From: Georgenia ruanii
GTDB lineage: Bacteria > Actinomycetota > Actinomycetes > Actinomycetales > Actinomycetaceae
Reading direction: 5' to 3'
Length of the DNA: 64,000 nt
Assembly (NCBI RefSeq): GCF_009193175.1
Contig: NZ_VUKE01000017.1
Location: forward strand, 38,628 to 102,627
Shown: positions 51,066 through 60,007 of the stretch, one piece after another
Layout of the letters: every line of letters starts with the position of its first letter
How positions within the stretch are numbered: position 1 is the first letter of the stretch
The notes under the pieces: generated by a model
What the model was told of the DNA's origin: nothing
The model's input: only the letters and a program-made list of their open reading frames with translations
Databases searched by the model: none
Program-made: the position numbers and the translations under genes

Positions 51066-51917
51066 ATGGCCAACGATCAGATTCCCGCCCAGCAGCAGCA
51101 GTGGCCCGGCACCACGAAGGACATGACGCCGGCCCCGGACCACGGCGAGTCCAGCTACACCGGCCGTGACCGCCTCGTCGGCAAGAAGGCGCTGATCACC
51201 GGCGGCGACTCCGGCATCGGCCGCGCCACCGCGATCGCCTTCGCCAAGGAGGGCGCCGACGTCGCCATCGTGTACCTGCCCGAGGAGCAGGCCGACGCCG
51301 AGGAGACCACGAAGCAGGTCGAGGCCGCCGGCCGCACCTGCGTGCGCGTGCCCGCCGACCTGCGCACGCAGGAGGCCGCCGAGCAGGCCGTGCGCCAGGC
51401 GGTCGAGGGCCTCGGCGGCCTGGACACGGTGGTGAGCAACGCCGGCTTCCAGATGGCCCACCAGTCCCTGGAGGACTTCCCCGACGGGCAGATCGAGCGC
51501 ACCTTCTCCACCAACGTCTTCGCGACCTTCTGGGTGGCGAAGGCCGCCGTCCCCCACCTCCGGCCGGGCTCCACGATCACCATCACCACCTCGATCCAGG
51601 CCTTCCAGCCCTCCCAGCCGCTGCTGGACTACGCCGCGACCAAGGCCGCGCTCAACAACCTCACCGTCAACCTCGCCGCCGAGCTCGGCCCGCAGGGCAT
51701 CCGCGTCAACGCCGTCGCCCCGGGCCCGATCTGGACGCCGCTGATCCCGACCACCTTCCCCGGGGAGAAGGTCGAGGGCTTCGGCTCGGACACCCCGCTC
51801 GGCCGGCCCGGGCAGCCCGTCGAGGTCGCCACCGCGTACGTGTACCTCGCCAGCGACGAGGCGAGCTACGTCTCGGGCACCGTGCTCGGGGTCACCGGCG
51901 GCAAGCCGGTCTTCTGA
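51066..51917 (+). CDS. SDR-family oxidoreductase (YhxD/YghA-like)
   Basis: The 283-residue protein has the cofactor motif ALITGGDSGIGRATAIAFA, the NAG motif in VVSNAGFQ, active-site residues in SIQAFQPSQPLLDYAATKAAL (Ser, Tyr and Lys), and the ending GSDTPLGRPGQPVEVATAYV. The long N-terminal extension (about 40 residues, rich in Gln and Pro, PQ..GTTKDMTPAPDHGESSY) is typical of a large group of SDRs often linked to stress. The substrate is unknown. CACGAT lies 6 nt before ATG 51066. Confidence 0.93.
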   Translation: MANDQIPAQQQQWPGTTKDMTPAPDHGESSYTGRDRLVGKKALITGGDSGIGRATAIAFAKEGADVAIVYLPEEQADAEETTKQVEAAGRTCVRVPADLRTQEAAEQAVRQAVEGLGGLDTVVSNAGFQMAHQSLEDFPDGQIERTFSTNVFATFWVAKAAVPHLRPGSTITITTSIQAFQPSQPLLDYAATKAALNNLTVNLAAELGPQGIRVNAVAPGPIWTPLIPTTFPGEKVEGFGSDTPLGRPGQPVEVATAYVYLASDEASYVSGTVLGVTGGKPVF

Positions 51918-51933
51918 CGACGGCGGTGGCGCG

Positions 51934-52635
51934 ATGACCGGGCGCGGCCCGGACCACCGGGTGCCCCGGGCGGTGAGCCTGCAGCGGTGGTCCGACCTCA
52001 CGTTCCTCCACTGGGCGCTGCCCGCCTCGGCGGTGGCCGAGCAGTTCCCGCCCGGGCTGGAGGTCGACACCTTCGACGGGCGGGCCTGGGTGGGGCTGAC
52101 CGCCCTGGCCATGCGCGACGTGCGGGCCCCGTACGTGCCCGCCGTCCCGCACCTGTCGGACTTCGTCGAGGTCAACCTGCGCACCTACGTGCGCGGCCCC
52201 GACGGGGTCGGCGGGGTCTGGTTCTTCTCCCTCGAGTGCGCCCGGCTGCCCGTGGTCCTCGCGCTGCGGGTCCTCGGGCTGCCCTACCGGTGGGCGCGGG
52301 CGGAGGTGGCCACCCGCCCGCCGCGCATCGCCTACCGCACGCGCCGGATCGGCGCCGGCGAGGGGATGCGGGCCGCGGTCCGGGTGGGGGAGCCGGTCGA
52401 GCCGGACCCGCTCGCCAGCTTCCTCACCAACCGGTGGTGGGCCTACACCTGGCGGGGGCAGGCGCTGTGGCGGGTGCCGGTCGCGCACGAGCCCTGGCCG
52501 CTGCGCCGGGCGACCGCGCGGGTGGCCGCCGGCGACCTGTTCCGCGCCGCCGGGCTGCCCGCCCCCTGGGTCGAGCCCCTCGTCCACTTCAGCCCCGGCG
52601 TCCACGTGCGGGTCGGGGCGCCGCGGCCCTCATGA
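51934..52635 (+). CDS. DUF2071 (YqjF-like) protein
   Basis: The 233-residue protein shows DUF2071 features: RWSDLTFLHWALPASAVAEQFPPGLEVDTFDGRAWVGL, FVEVNLRTYVRGPDGVGGVWFFSLE and GDLFRAAGLPAPWVEPLVHFSPGVHVRVG. It is an acetoacetate-decarboxylase-like fold of uncertain function. It begins 16 bp after the SDR gene and overlaps the FUSC gene by four bases, so the three are probably one operon. Confidence 0.88.
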   Translation: MTGRGPDHRVPRAVSLQRWSDLTFLHWALPASAVAEQFPPGLEVDTFDGRAWVGLTALAMRDVRAPYVPAVPHLSDFVEVNLRTYVRGPDGVGGVWFFSLECARLPVVLALRVLGLPYRWARAEVATRPPRIAYRTRRIGAGEGMRAAVRVGEPVEPDPLASFLTNRWWAYTWRGQALWRVPVAHEPWPLRRATARVAAGDLFRAAGLPAPWVEPLVHFSPGVHVRVGAPRPS

Positions 52636-53957
52636 GGGGCGGCAGGGCCGACCGGCCGGGGCGGCGTGCCGGGCGGGAGACGGCCGGGCACGCCGGCGAT
52701 TCCGGCCGCGCCGGCAAACCCGGGCGCGCCGCCGAGTCCGGGCACGCTGGCGATCCGGCGCAGGGCCCTGCGGCGGCCCGGCAGACCACCGCGGCGCGCA
52801 AGGCCCGCGCCGCGGCCCAGCAGGCCGCCGCGGCGCGCCGGGCCCACGCGGCCCGGCAGGCGCGCGCGGCGCGCGAGACGTGGCGGTCGCGCCGGCCGGG
52901 CTGGGTCCGGCGCACCTGGGCGCGCCACCCCCGCCTGGCGCTGGCCGCGCGGGCCGCCATGGCGACCGGGCTCGCCTGGCTGGCCGCCCAGGCGGTGCCC
53001 GGCCCGACCGCCGACTACCCGTACTACGCCCCGCTCGGCGCCGTCATCGCCACCACCTCCACGCTCGTCGGCTCCGTGCGCGAGTCCCTCCAGGCGGTCG
53101 CCAGCATCGCCCTGGGCGCCGCGGTCGCCTTCGGGATCGGGGCCCTCGTGCCGGGACCCGGGGCGCCGTCGGTCGCCGTCGTCGTCGCCCTGGGCGTGCT
53201 GCTCGCCGGCTGGCGGCGGCTCGGCGCCATGGGCTCGTGGGTGCCCACCGCGGCCCTGTTCACGCTCGTCATCGGCGGGCACGACCCGAGGGGCTTCATC
53301 GGGGCCTACACCGGGCTGACCCTCCTCGGGGCCCTGATCGGCGTGGGCGTCAACTTCGTCTTCCCGCCGCTGCCGCTCGCCCCCGCCCAGCTGGCGGCGG
53401 AGCGGGTGCGGCGCCTGCTCGTCGACCAGCTCCGCGACCTCGCCGAGGGCCTGGACCGGGACGAGCCGCCGGACGCCGCGGAGTGGGTCCGGCGGCGGCG
53501 GGATCTCGCGCCCCCACTGCGGTCGATGCACGACGCCGTCGCCGACGCCGACGCCGCCCGGCGGTGGAACCGACGCAGCCGCCGCTACGACGTGGCCTTC
53601 CGCCGGATGGACCGGATGGCGGCCGCGCTGCAGCGGGCCGCGCTCGTGGTCGAGGACCTCACCGGGACCGTCGCCGAGACCGAACGGGCGGACCTGGAGG
53701 AGGTCGCGCTGGGGCCGCGGCTGCGCCCGCCGGCCGCGCGGGCGCTGCACACCCTCGCGGAGGTGTTCGCGCACGTCGAGGGCAGCGCGGATCACACCGA
53801 GGACGTCACCGCCGCCCACGACGCCCTCGACACGTTCGCCGCCGAGGTCGCCCGCAACGCGGCGCCGGGCCACTTCGTCGCCGCCAGCGTCGTCGTGGCG
53901 CTGCGCCGCACGCTGGCGGCCGCCACCGACCCGCCGGGCGCGGGGCCGGCGGGCTGA
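52632..53957 (+). CDS. FUSC/aromatic acid exporter-like membrane protein with Ala-rich N-terminal extension
   Basis: The 441-residue protein begins with about 95 residues of low-complexity sequence: GHAGDSGRAGKPG-type spacers and then AARQTTAARKARAAAQQ-like repeats rich in Ala and Arg. A block of six helices follows (ALAARAAMATGLAWLAAQ to ALIGVGVNFVFPPLP), then a long cytoplasmic helical domain (RRDLAPPLRSMHDAVADADAARRWNRRSRRYDV). The helices match the FUSC/DUF939 family, which includes efflux proteins for aromatic acids. The charged N-terminal extension is unusual for the family. ATG 52632 overlaps the DUF2071 stop. Confidence 0.82.
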   Translation: MRGGRADRPGRRAGRETAGHAGDSGRAGKPGRAAESGHAGDPAQGPAAARQTTAARKARAAAQQAAAARRAHAARQARAARETWRSRRPGWVRRTWARHPRLALAARAAMATGLAWLAAQAVPGPTADYPYYAPLGAVIATTSTLVGSVRESLQAVASIALGAAVAFGIGALVPGPGAPSVAVVVALGVLLAGWRRLGAMGSWVPTAALFTLVIGGHDPRGFIGAYTGLTLLGALIGVGVNFVFPPLPLAPAQLAAERVRRLLVDQLRDLAEGLDRDEPPDAAEWVRRRRDLAPPLRSMHDAVADADAARRWNRRSRRYDVAFRRMDRMAAALQRAALVVEDLTGTVAETERADLEEVALGPRLRPPAARALHTLAEVFAHVEGSADHTEDVTAAHDALDTFAAEVARNAAPGHFVAASVVVALRRTLAAATDPPGAGPAG

Positions 53958-54028
53958 GGCGCGCGCGGCCGTCCGGCCGGCCACCGCTCGGCCCCGAGCC
54001 GGACCGGCCGCCGCCCCGGCCCGGACCG

Positions 54029-54047
54029 GCCGCCGCCCCACGGCGGC
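54029..54047 (+). terminator. Weak terminator downstream of the FUSC gene
   Basis: GCCGCCG at 54029-54035 pairs with CGGCGGC at 54041-54047 around CCCCA. It lies 72 bp beyond the FUSC stop and 67 bp before the next start; no U tract is visible. Confidence 0.4.
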
Positions 54048-54113
54048 GGCGCCGCCGGGCAGAGCGGGACCAGTCGCCGTTCGGGACGCCCCACGGACGG
54101 TTACCGTGTCGCG

Positions 54114-54965
54114 GTGACCCAGACGCTTCCTCGCCAGACGCGCCGCGTCGACCGCCGGCTCGTGGCCGTCGCACTCGCCGTGCTCGCGGCCGCGGCCGTC
54201 GTCGCGGTGTGGTGGTTCTTCGTCACCACGCCCGCCGGCCAGCACGTCGACGAGGTGGCCTACACCGGCTCGCACATCGGCCGCAGCCGGTTGTCGGAAG
54301 TGACCCAGTCGATCCTCGACGTGGTCTCCGTGCCCTTCCTCGTGCTCGTCATCCTCGTCACCGCGGTGGTCGCGGCGCTGCGGCGGCAGTGGCGCCTCGC
54401 CGTCGGGGTCGGCGCGATGGTCGCCGGGATGAACCTCACCACCCAGCTGCTCAAGTACCAGCTCTTCACCCGCCCCGACCTCGGCTTCACCGACGGGTAC
54501 CAGGAGAACACCCTGCCCAGCGGGCACACCACGGTGGCCGGGTCGGTGGCTGCCGCCGTGCTGCTCGTCGCGCCGCGCCGCTCGCGGTGGTTCGTCGCCC
54601 TTCTTGGCGCCGCCTACACCGGCGGCACCGGTATCGCCACCATGGCGAACGGGTGGCACCGCGCCTCCGACGTCGTCGCCGCCGTGCTCGTCGTGCTCGC
54701 CTGGGCCCTGCTCGCCCAGGCGGTGGCCGGGCCGGTCGAGCCGCTCGGCCCCGTGCGTGCCGTCACCGCCCTGCTGGGCGCGGCGGGCGGGCTGGGCGCA
54801 CTCGTAGCGGCCGGGGCGCTGCTGCTCACCCGCGGGGTCGACGACGCCGACCCCTCCCGGTCCCAGATGCTCATCGCCTATGGTGGGGCGAGCGTGGGCG
54901 TGCTGGCGGTCGTCTGCCTCGCCACCTGCGCCGTGCTGCTCGTGGGCACCCGGCCGCGCCGCTGA
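54114..54965 (+). CDS. PAP2-family membrane phosphatase
   Basis: The 283-residue protein has about six helices and the PAP2 motifs: LLKYQLFTRPDL (KX6RP), LPSGHTT (PSGH) and GWHRASDVVAA (SRX5HX3D-like, with HRASD). It dephosphorylates lipid-linked substrates such as undecaprenyl pyrophosphate or phosphatidic acid at the membrane outer face. TACCGT lies 6 nt before GTG 54114, giving a leaderless start. It precedes topA, separated by about 150 bp, so it has its own transcription. Confidence 0.88.
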   Translation: MTQTLPRQTRRVDRRLVAVALAVLAAAAVVAVWWFFVTTPAGQHVDEVAYTGSHIGRSRLSEVTQSILDVVSVPFLVLVILVTAVVAALRRQWRLAVGVGAMVAGMNLTTQLLKYQLFTRPDLGFTDGYQENTLPSGHTTVAGSVAAAVLLVAPRRSRWFVALLGAAYTGGTGIATMANGWHRASDVVAAVLVVLAWALLAQAVAGPVEPLGPVRAVTALLGAAGGLGALVAAGALLLTRGVDDADPSRSQMLIAYGGASVGVLAVVCLATCAVLLVGTRPRR

Positions 54966-55119
54966 GGCTCGTGGCCGAGCGGGCCGGCCCTGCGGTCGTC
55001 TCCGTACCCCACCGCCGTCACGGGCCCGCGCCGCACCTGTCGGGGCGACGTTGTACCGTCGCCACGAAACCCCGGGGTCGGACGGCCGTTCGTCCCCCAC
55101 CGAAGTGAGGTATGTCCGC

Positions 55120-57873
55120 GTGACCAGCTCCCGCAAGCTCGTGATCGTCGAGTCGCCCGCCAAGGCGCGCACCATCGGCGGCTATCTCGGGCCCGACTTC
55201 GAGGTCGAGGCCAGCGTGGGGCACATCCGCGACCTCCCGCAGCCCTCCGAGCTCCCGCCGGAGATGAAGAAAGGCCCGTACGGGAAGTTCGCCGTCGACG
55301 TCGAGGGCGACTTCGACCCGTACTACGTGGTCGACTCGGACAAGAAGAAGAAGGTCACCGAGCTCAAGCGGGCCCTCAAGGACGCCGACGAGCTCTACCT
55401 CGCCACGGACGAGGACCGCGAGGGCGAGGCCATCGCCTGGCACCTGCTCGACGTCCTCAAGCCCAAGGTGCCGGTCAAGCGCATGGTGTTCCACGAGATC
55501 ACCAAGGAGGCGATCGGCCGGGCGCTGGAGAACACCCGCGACCTGGACACCCGCCTCGTCGACGCCCAGGAGACCCGCCGCATCCTCGACCGCCTCGTCG
55601 GCTACGAGGTCTCCCCGCTGCTGTGGCGCAAGATCAAGCCGGGCATCTCGGCCGGGCGGGTGCAGTCCGTGGCCACCCGGATGGTCGTCGAGCGCGAGCG
55701 CGAGCGCATGGCCTTCCGGGCGGCGTCCTACTGGGACGTCAAGGGCACGTTCACCGGCGGGCCCGAAGACGACCGGGGGCAGTTCGTCGCGCGCCTGACC
55801 ACCCTGGACGGGCGTCGCGTGGCCACCGGCCGGGACTTCGGCGACGACGGGCAGCTCAAGTCCGCCGCCGAGAAGGCCGGCGTGGTCCACCTGCACCAGG
55901 TCGAGGCCACCGCGCTGGCCGCCGCGCTGGAGCGGGCCGAGGCGCGGGTGGTCTCCATGGAGACCAAGCCGTACACGCGCCGGCCCGCCGCGCCGTTCAC
56001 CACCTCCACCCTCCAGCAGGAGGCCTCCCGCAAGCTGCGCATGAGCGCACGGGAGACCATGCGCACCGCGCAGGGCCTGTACGAGAACGGCTACATCACC
56101 TACATGCGGACCGACTCGCCGGTGCTGTCGGGGCAGGCCATCGCCGCCGCCCGCCGGCAGGCGGCGGAGCTGTACGGCCCCGAGTTCGTGCCGGACAAGC
56201 CCCGCCTCTACGGCGCCAAGGCCAAGGGTGCGCAGGAGGCCCACGAGGCGATCCGCCCCGCCGGGGACGCCTTCCGCACCCCCGCCCAGGTGGCCAACCA
56301 GCTCAGCGGCGCCCAGTTCCGCCTCTACGAGCTCATCTGGAAGCGCACCGTCGCCTCGCAGATGGCCGACGCCCGCGGCTCGACGGCCACCGTCCGCGTC
56401 GCCGCCACCGCCGCGCTCGAGGACGGCGCCCGCCGGGCCGAGCTCACGGCGTCGGGCACCGTCATCACCTTCCGCGGCTTCCTCGCCGCCTACGAGGAGG
56501 GCCGCGACGCCGACCGCTACGAGGGCGGCGCCGAGAAGGAGACCCGCCTGCCGGTGCTGAAGGAGGGCGACGCGGTCGCCACCGACCAGGTCAGCGCCGA
56601 GGGGCACGAGACCACCCCGCCGCCGCGCTACACCGAGGCGTCCCTGGTGAAGGCGCTGGAGGAGCGCGGCATCGGCCGCCCCTCCACCTACGCCGCGACC
56701 ATCTCGACCATCACCGACCGCGGCTACGTCGACCGGCGCGGCCAGGCCCTCGTGCCGACCTGGCTGGCGTTCTCGGTGGTGCGCCTGCTCGAGGACAACC
56801 TGCCCCGGCTGGTCGACTACGACTTCACCGCCGAGATGGAGGACGACCTCGACCGCATCGCCTCGGGCACCCAGGACCGGGTGGACTGGCTCTCCCGCTT
56901 CTACCGCGGCGACGCCGCGGCGGAGAGCCCGGGCCTGAAGGAGCTCGTCGACGGCCTGGGCGACATCGACGCCCGCGCCGTCAACAGCATCGACATCGGC
57001 GACGGGATCACCCTGCGGGTGGGCCGCTACGGGCCCTACCTCACCGCGCCGGGGGAGAACGGCGAGGAGCGGCGCGCCAGCGTGCCCGACGACGTCGCCC
57101 CCGACGAGCTGAGCGTCGAGAAGGCCCGTGAGCTGCTCGAGCGCCAGAGCGACGACGGCCGCGAGCTCGGCACCGACCCCGCCACCGGGCACACCCTCGT
57201 CGCCCGGGTGGGCCGCTTCGGGCCCTACGTCACCGAGGTGCTGCCCGAGGACGACGACGCCGCCGCCGCGGCCGCCGACAACGGTGCCGCCGACGGGAAG
57301 AAGCCCGCCCGGAAGAAGGCCGCCAAGGCCAAGCCGCGCACCGCCTCGCTGTTCAAGTCCATGCAGCTCGAGACCATCACCCTCGAGGACGCGCTGCGGC
57401 TGCTGTCCCTGCCCCGGGTGGTCGGCACCGACCCGGACGGGGTGGAGATCACCGCCCAGAACGGCCGCTACGGGCCCTACCTCAAGCGCGGCACCGACTC
57501 GCGCTCGCTGGCCACCGAGGACCAGATCTTCGACGTCACCCTCGAGGAGGCCCTGGCCATCTACGCCCAGCCCAAGCGCGGGCGCGGCGCCACCGCCAAG
57601 CCGCCGCTGCGCGAGCTCGGCGAGGACCCCACCAGCGGCAAGCCGGTGGTGGTCAAGGACGGCCGGTTCGGCCCGTACGTCACCGACGGCACGACCAACG
57701 CGACCCTGCGCAAGGACGACGACGTCGAGACGATCACCCCCGAGCGCGGCTTCGAGCTGCTCGCCGAGAAGCGTGCCAAGGGGCCGGCCAAGAAGCCCGC
57801 CCGGAAGACCGCGGCGAAGAAGACCACGACGAAGGCGACCACCACCAAGGCCAAGGCGGCGGCGAAGAAGTAG
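55120..57873 (+). CDS. topA: DNA topoisomerase I
   Basis: TopA relaxes negative supercoils. The 917-residue enzyme starts KLVIVESPAKARTIGGYLG (TOPRIM), with ATDEDREGEAIAWHLL acidic residues, and the catalytic Tyr328 in ITYMRTDSPVLSG. The C-terminal region has four repeats with GRYGPYL or GRFGPYV at roughly residues 630, 690, 785 and 850, typical of actinobacterial TopA, and a lysine-rich tail (AKKPARKTAAKKTTTK and more) that aids DNA binding. GTG 55120 fits homology; GAGG at 55107 stands 9 nt upstream. Longer in-frame starts would run through the PAP2 stop region. Confidence 0.97.
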   Translation: MTSSRKLVIVESPAKARTIGGYLGPDFEVEASVGHIRDLPQPSELPPEMKKGPYGKFAVDVEGDFDPYYVVDSDKKKKVTELKRALKDADELYLATDEDREGEAIAWHLLDVLKPKVPVKRMVFHEITKEAIGRALENTRDLDTRLVDAQETRRILDRLVGYEVSPLLWRKIKPGISAGRVQSVATRMVVERERERMAFRAASYWDVKGTFTGGPEDDRGQFVARLTTLDGRRVATGRDFGDDGQLKSAAEKAGVVHLHQVEATALAAALERAEARVVSMETKPYTRRPAAPFTTSTLQQEASRKLRMSARETMRTAQGLYENGYITYMRTDSPVLSGQAIAAARRQAAELYGPEFVPDKPRLYGAKAKGAQEAHEAIRPAGDAFRTPAQVANQLSGAQFRLYELIWKRTVASQMADARGSTATVRVAATAALEDGARRAELTASGTVITFRGFLAAYEEGRDADRYEGGAEKETRLPVLKEGDAVATDQVSAEGHETTPPPRYTEASLVKALEERGIGRPSTYAATISTITDRGYVDRRGQALVPTWLAFSVVRLLEDNLPRLVDYDFTAEMEDDLDRIASGTQDRVDWLSRFYRGDAAAESPGLKELVDGLGDIDARAVNSIDIGDGITLRVGRYGPYLTAPGENGEERRASVPDDVAPDELSVEKARELLERQSDDGRELGTDPATGHTLVARVGRFGPYVTEVLPEDDDAAAAAADNGAADGKKPARKKAAKAKPRTASLFKSMQLETITLEDALRLLSLPRVVGTDPDGVEITAQNGRYGPYLKRGTDSRSLATEDQIFDVTLEEALAIYAQPKRGRGATAKPPLRELGEDPTSGKPVVVKDGRFGPYVTDGTTNATLRKDDDVETITPERGFELLAEKRAKGPAKKPARKTAAKKTTTKATTTKAKAAAKK

Positions 57874-57895
57874 GCGGTCCGGGCCGGGCGCCCGT

Positions 57896-58040
57896 ATCCG
57901 CTGCCCGGTCCGGTCCTGGCCGTGCCGGGCGCCCTCATCCGGCGCTCAGTCCGTTCCTGGCCGCCCGGGCCGCCTGCATCCGCTGCCGGTCCGGTCCCGA
58001 CCGCGCGCATCCGCTGCCCGGTCCGGACCCGACCGCGCGC
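57896..58040. repeat. Degenerate direct repeats beside palindrome copy 2
   Basis: ATCCGCTGCCCGGTCC recurs in full or with changes at 57896, 57978 and 58009, with a weaker copy at 57937, giving spacings of 41, 41 and 31 bp. The last two copies continue with CCGACCGCGCGC. They precede the palindrome by less than 15 bp. Confidence 0.6.
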
Positions 58041-58048
58041 ACTGTTTG

Positions 58049-58089
58049 TGGTGTGACTTCGGCAGGCAATGCCTGCCGAAGTCACACCA
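58049..58089. repeat. 41-bp perfect palindrome, copy 2 of the dispersed element
   Basis: Twenty bases on each side of central A58069 pair without mismatch. The core TCGGCAGGCAATGCCTG equals that of the copy at 31096-31152, whereas the outer arm differs (GTGTGACTT here, GTGTACTTT there) with matching changes in the opposite arm. It lies 176 bp after topA and 88 bp before the next gene. Confidence 0.9.
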
Positions 58090-58176
58090 ACGATGGCGGA
58101 CGGCGCCGGGCCGCTCGGGTGCGCCGCTCGCCCGTGCCCTCGCAGGGCGTCGACGGCTCGCCCGTACCCTGACGCC

Positions 58177-59205
58177 ATGACCGCCCCCACCGTGACGTTG
58201 CCCGTGCCGCCCGACCCGGCCGAGGCGCCGCCGCTGCGTTGGGGCATCCTCGGCGCCGGCGGGATCGCGGCCACCTTCGCCCGGGACGTCCCGGCCCGTA
58301 CCCGCCAACGGGTCGTCGCCGTCGGCTCGCGCGACCGGGCCCGCGCCGAGGCGTTCGCCGCCGCTCACGGCGTGCCGCGCGCCCACGGCGGCTACGAGGC
58401 GCTCGTGGCCGACCCCGACGTCGACGTCATCTACGTCGCCACCCCGCACAGCTTCCACCGCGACCACGCGCTGCTGGCCCTGGCCGCCGGCAAGCACGTG
58501 CTCGTCGAGAAGGCGTTCACCCGCAACGCCGCGGAGGCGCGGGAGGTCTTCGACGCGGCGCGGGCCCAGGGCCGGTTCGTCATGGAGGCCATGTGGACCC
58601 GGTTCCTCCCGCACATGGTGGCGCTGCGCGCCCTGGCGGCGTCCGGCGCGCTCGGTGAGGTGCTCGCCGTCACCGCCGACCACGGCCAGCGGCTCGACAC
58701 CGTCGAGCGGCTCGTCGCGCCGTCGCTGGCCGGCGGGGCCCTGCTCGACCTCGGCGTCTACCCGCTGTCCTTCGCCCACAGCCTCCTGGGGGCGCCGACC
58801 ACCGTGCAGGCGGCCGGGGTGCTTACCGACCTCGGGGTGGACGCGCACGAGGCCGTCACCCTCTCCTACGCCGAGAGCCGGGCCGTGGCGGTGTGCGGGG
58901 CGAACATGTGGGCCCGCAGCGCGACGGCGGCGGCCGTGGTGGGCACCGAGGCCCGGGTCGACGTGGCGGGGGAGTTCTACCGCCCCACCGCCTTCACCGT
59001 CACCCCGCTGCGCGGCGAGCCATGGCGCTGGGAGGGCGACGGCCTGATGGGCGGCGGCTTCGAGTTCGAGGCGGCCGAGGTGGCCCGCTGCATCGGTGAG
59101 GGACGGCAGGAGTCCGCGACCATGCCCTGGCAGGCCACGCTCGAGGTGATGGAGATCATGGACGAGGTCCGCCGCCAGCTCGGCGTGATCTACCCCGGCG
59201 AGTAG
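58177..59205 (+). CDS. Gfo/Idh/MocA-family NAD(P)-dependent oxidoreductase
   Basis: The 342-residue protein has the Rossmann motif RWGILGAGGIAATFARD and the family features VAVGSRDRARAEAFAAAHG, DVIYVATPHSFHRDHALLALAAGKHVLVEKAF (catalytic EK) and MEAMWTRFLPHM. It resembles dihydrodiol dehydrogenase/trans-1,2-dihydrobenzene-1,2-diol dehydrogenase type proteins; the substrate, probably a sugar or polyol, is not determined. TACCCT lies 6 nt before ATG 58177 (leaderless). The conserved lysine-histidine pair of the family is present. Confidence 0.92.
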   Translation: MTAPTVTLPVPPDPAEAPPLRWGILGAGGIAATFARDVPARTRQRVVAVGSRDRARAEAFAAAHGVPRAHGGYEALVADPDVDVIYVATPHSFHRDHALLALAAGKHVLVEKAFTRNAAEAREVFDAARAQGRFVMEAMWTRFLPHMVALRALAASGALGEVLAVTADHGQRLDTVERLVAPSLAGGALLDLGVYPLSFAHSLLGAPTTVQAAGVLTDLGVDAHEAVTLSYAESRAVAVCGANMWARSATAAAVVGTEARVDVAGEFYRPTAFTVTPLRGEPWRWEGDGLMGGGFEFEAAEVARCIGEGRQESATMPWQATLEVMEIMDEVRRQLGVIYPGE

Positions 59206-59320
59206 CCCGCGCCGCACCCCGGTCGTCACGAGCGGCCGCTCGCGGCGATGTGGTGCCGGGCCGCCCGCGGCCCGGTGGAGGCCCGGCGGACGTGTCACCG
59301 GGGCTGGTTACGCTGACCTC

Positions 59321-60007
59321 GTGACCACCCCGCCCCCGCGCCCCACCACCGTGTCCCCGGCGAGCGGCTGCTTCGTCGCGCTCGAGGGCGGCGACGGCGC
59401 GGGCAAGACCACCCAGCAAGAGCTGCTGGGCCGCTGGCTGCGCGAGCTCGGGCACGAGGTGGTCCTCACCCGCGAGCCGGGCGGCACCGAGCTCGGCCGG
59501 GTGCTGCGCGAGGCGGTCCTGCACGGCGGCGACGTCGACCCGCGCACCGAGGCCCTGCTCTACGCCACTGACCGCGCCCACCACGTCCACCAGCTCGTCC
59601 GCCCGGCGCTGGGGCGCGGCGCCGTCGTCGTCACCGACCGCTACATCGACTCCTCCGTCGCCTACCAGGGCGCCGCCCGCGACCTCGGCGCTGCGGAGAT
59701 CCGCGACCTGTCGCTGTGGGCCACCCGGGGGCTCCTCCCGCACCTGACGGTGCTGCTCGACCTCGACCCCGCCGCCGGGGCCGCCCGCCTCACCGGCGCG
59801 CCGGACCGCATCGAGCGCGAGTCCGCCGCGTTCCACACCCGGGTGCGCGAGCACTACCTCGCCCTCGCCGCCGCCGACCCCGAGCGCTACCTCGTCCTCG
59901 ACGCCACCTGGCCGCCCGAGCGCATCCACGCGGCGGTCCGGGAGCGGCTCGCGCCGCTGCTGCCCGCCCCCGCACTGCCCGGGGCACAGACCGGGGGCCG
60001 GCCATGA
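59321..60007 (+). CDS. tmk: Thymidylate kinase
   Basis: Tmk phosphorylates dTMP to dTDP. The 228-residue protein has the P-loop FVALEGGDGAGKTTQQELL, the DR(Y/H) motif VVTDRYIDSSVAYQGAAR, TREPGGTELG and the C-terminal YLVLDATWPPERIHAAV. A short Pro-rich N-terminal extension of about 12 residues precedes the domain. TACGCT lies 6 nt before GTG 59321 (leaderless). Its stop overlaps the holB start, so the two are coupled. Confidence 0.96.
   Translation: MTTPPPRPTTVSPASGCFVALEGGDGAGKTTQQELLGRWLRELGHEVVLTREPGGTELGRVLREAVLHGGDVDPRTEALLYATDRAHHVHQLVRPALGRGAVVVTDRYIDSSVAYQGAARDLGAAEIRDLSLWATRGLLPHLTVLLDLDPAAGAARLTGAPDRIERESAAFHTRVREHYLALAAADPERYLVLDATWPPERIHAAVRERLAPLLPAPALPGAQTGGRP

Larger units (their letters stand above)
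57874..58176. other. Gap between topA and the Gfo/Idh/MocA gene
   Basis: About 300 bp without a gene. It contains degenerate direct repeats of ATCCGCTGCCCGGTCC-like sequence beginning at 57896, 57937, 57978 and 58009, then the palindromic element copy 2, and at its right end the TACCCT -10 box of the next gene. Confidence 0.6.
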
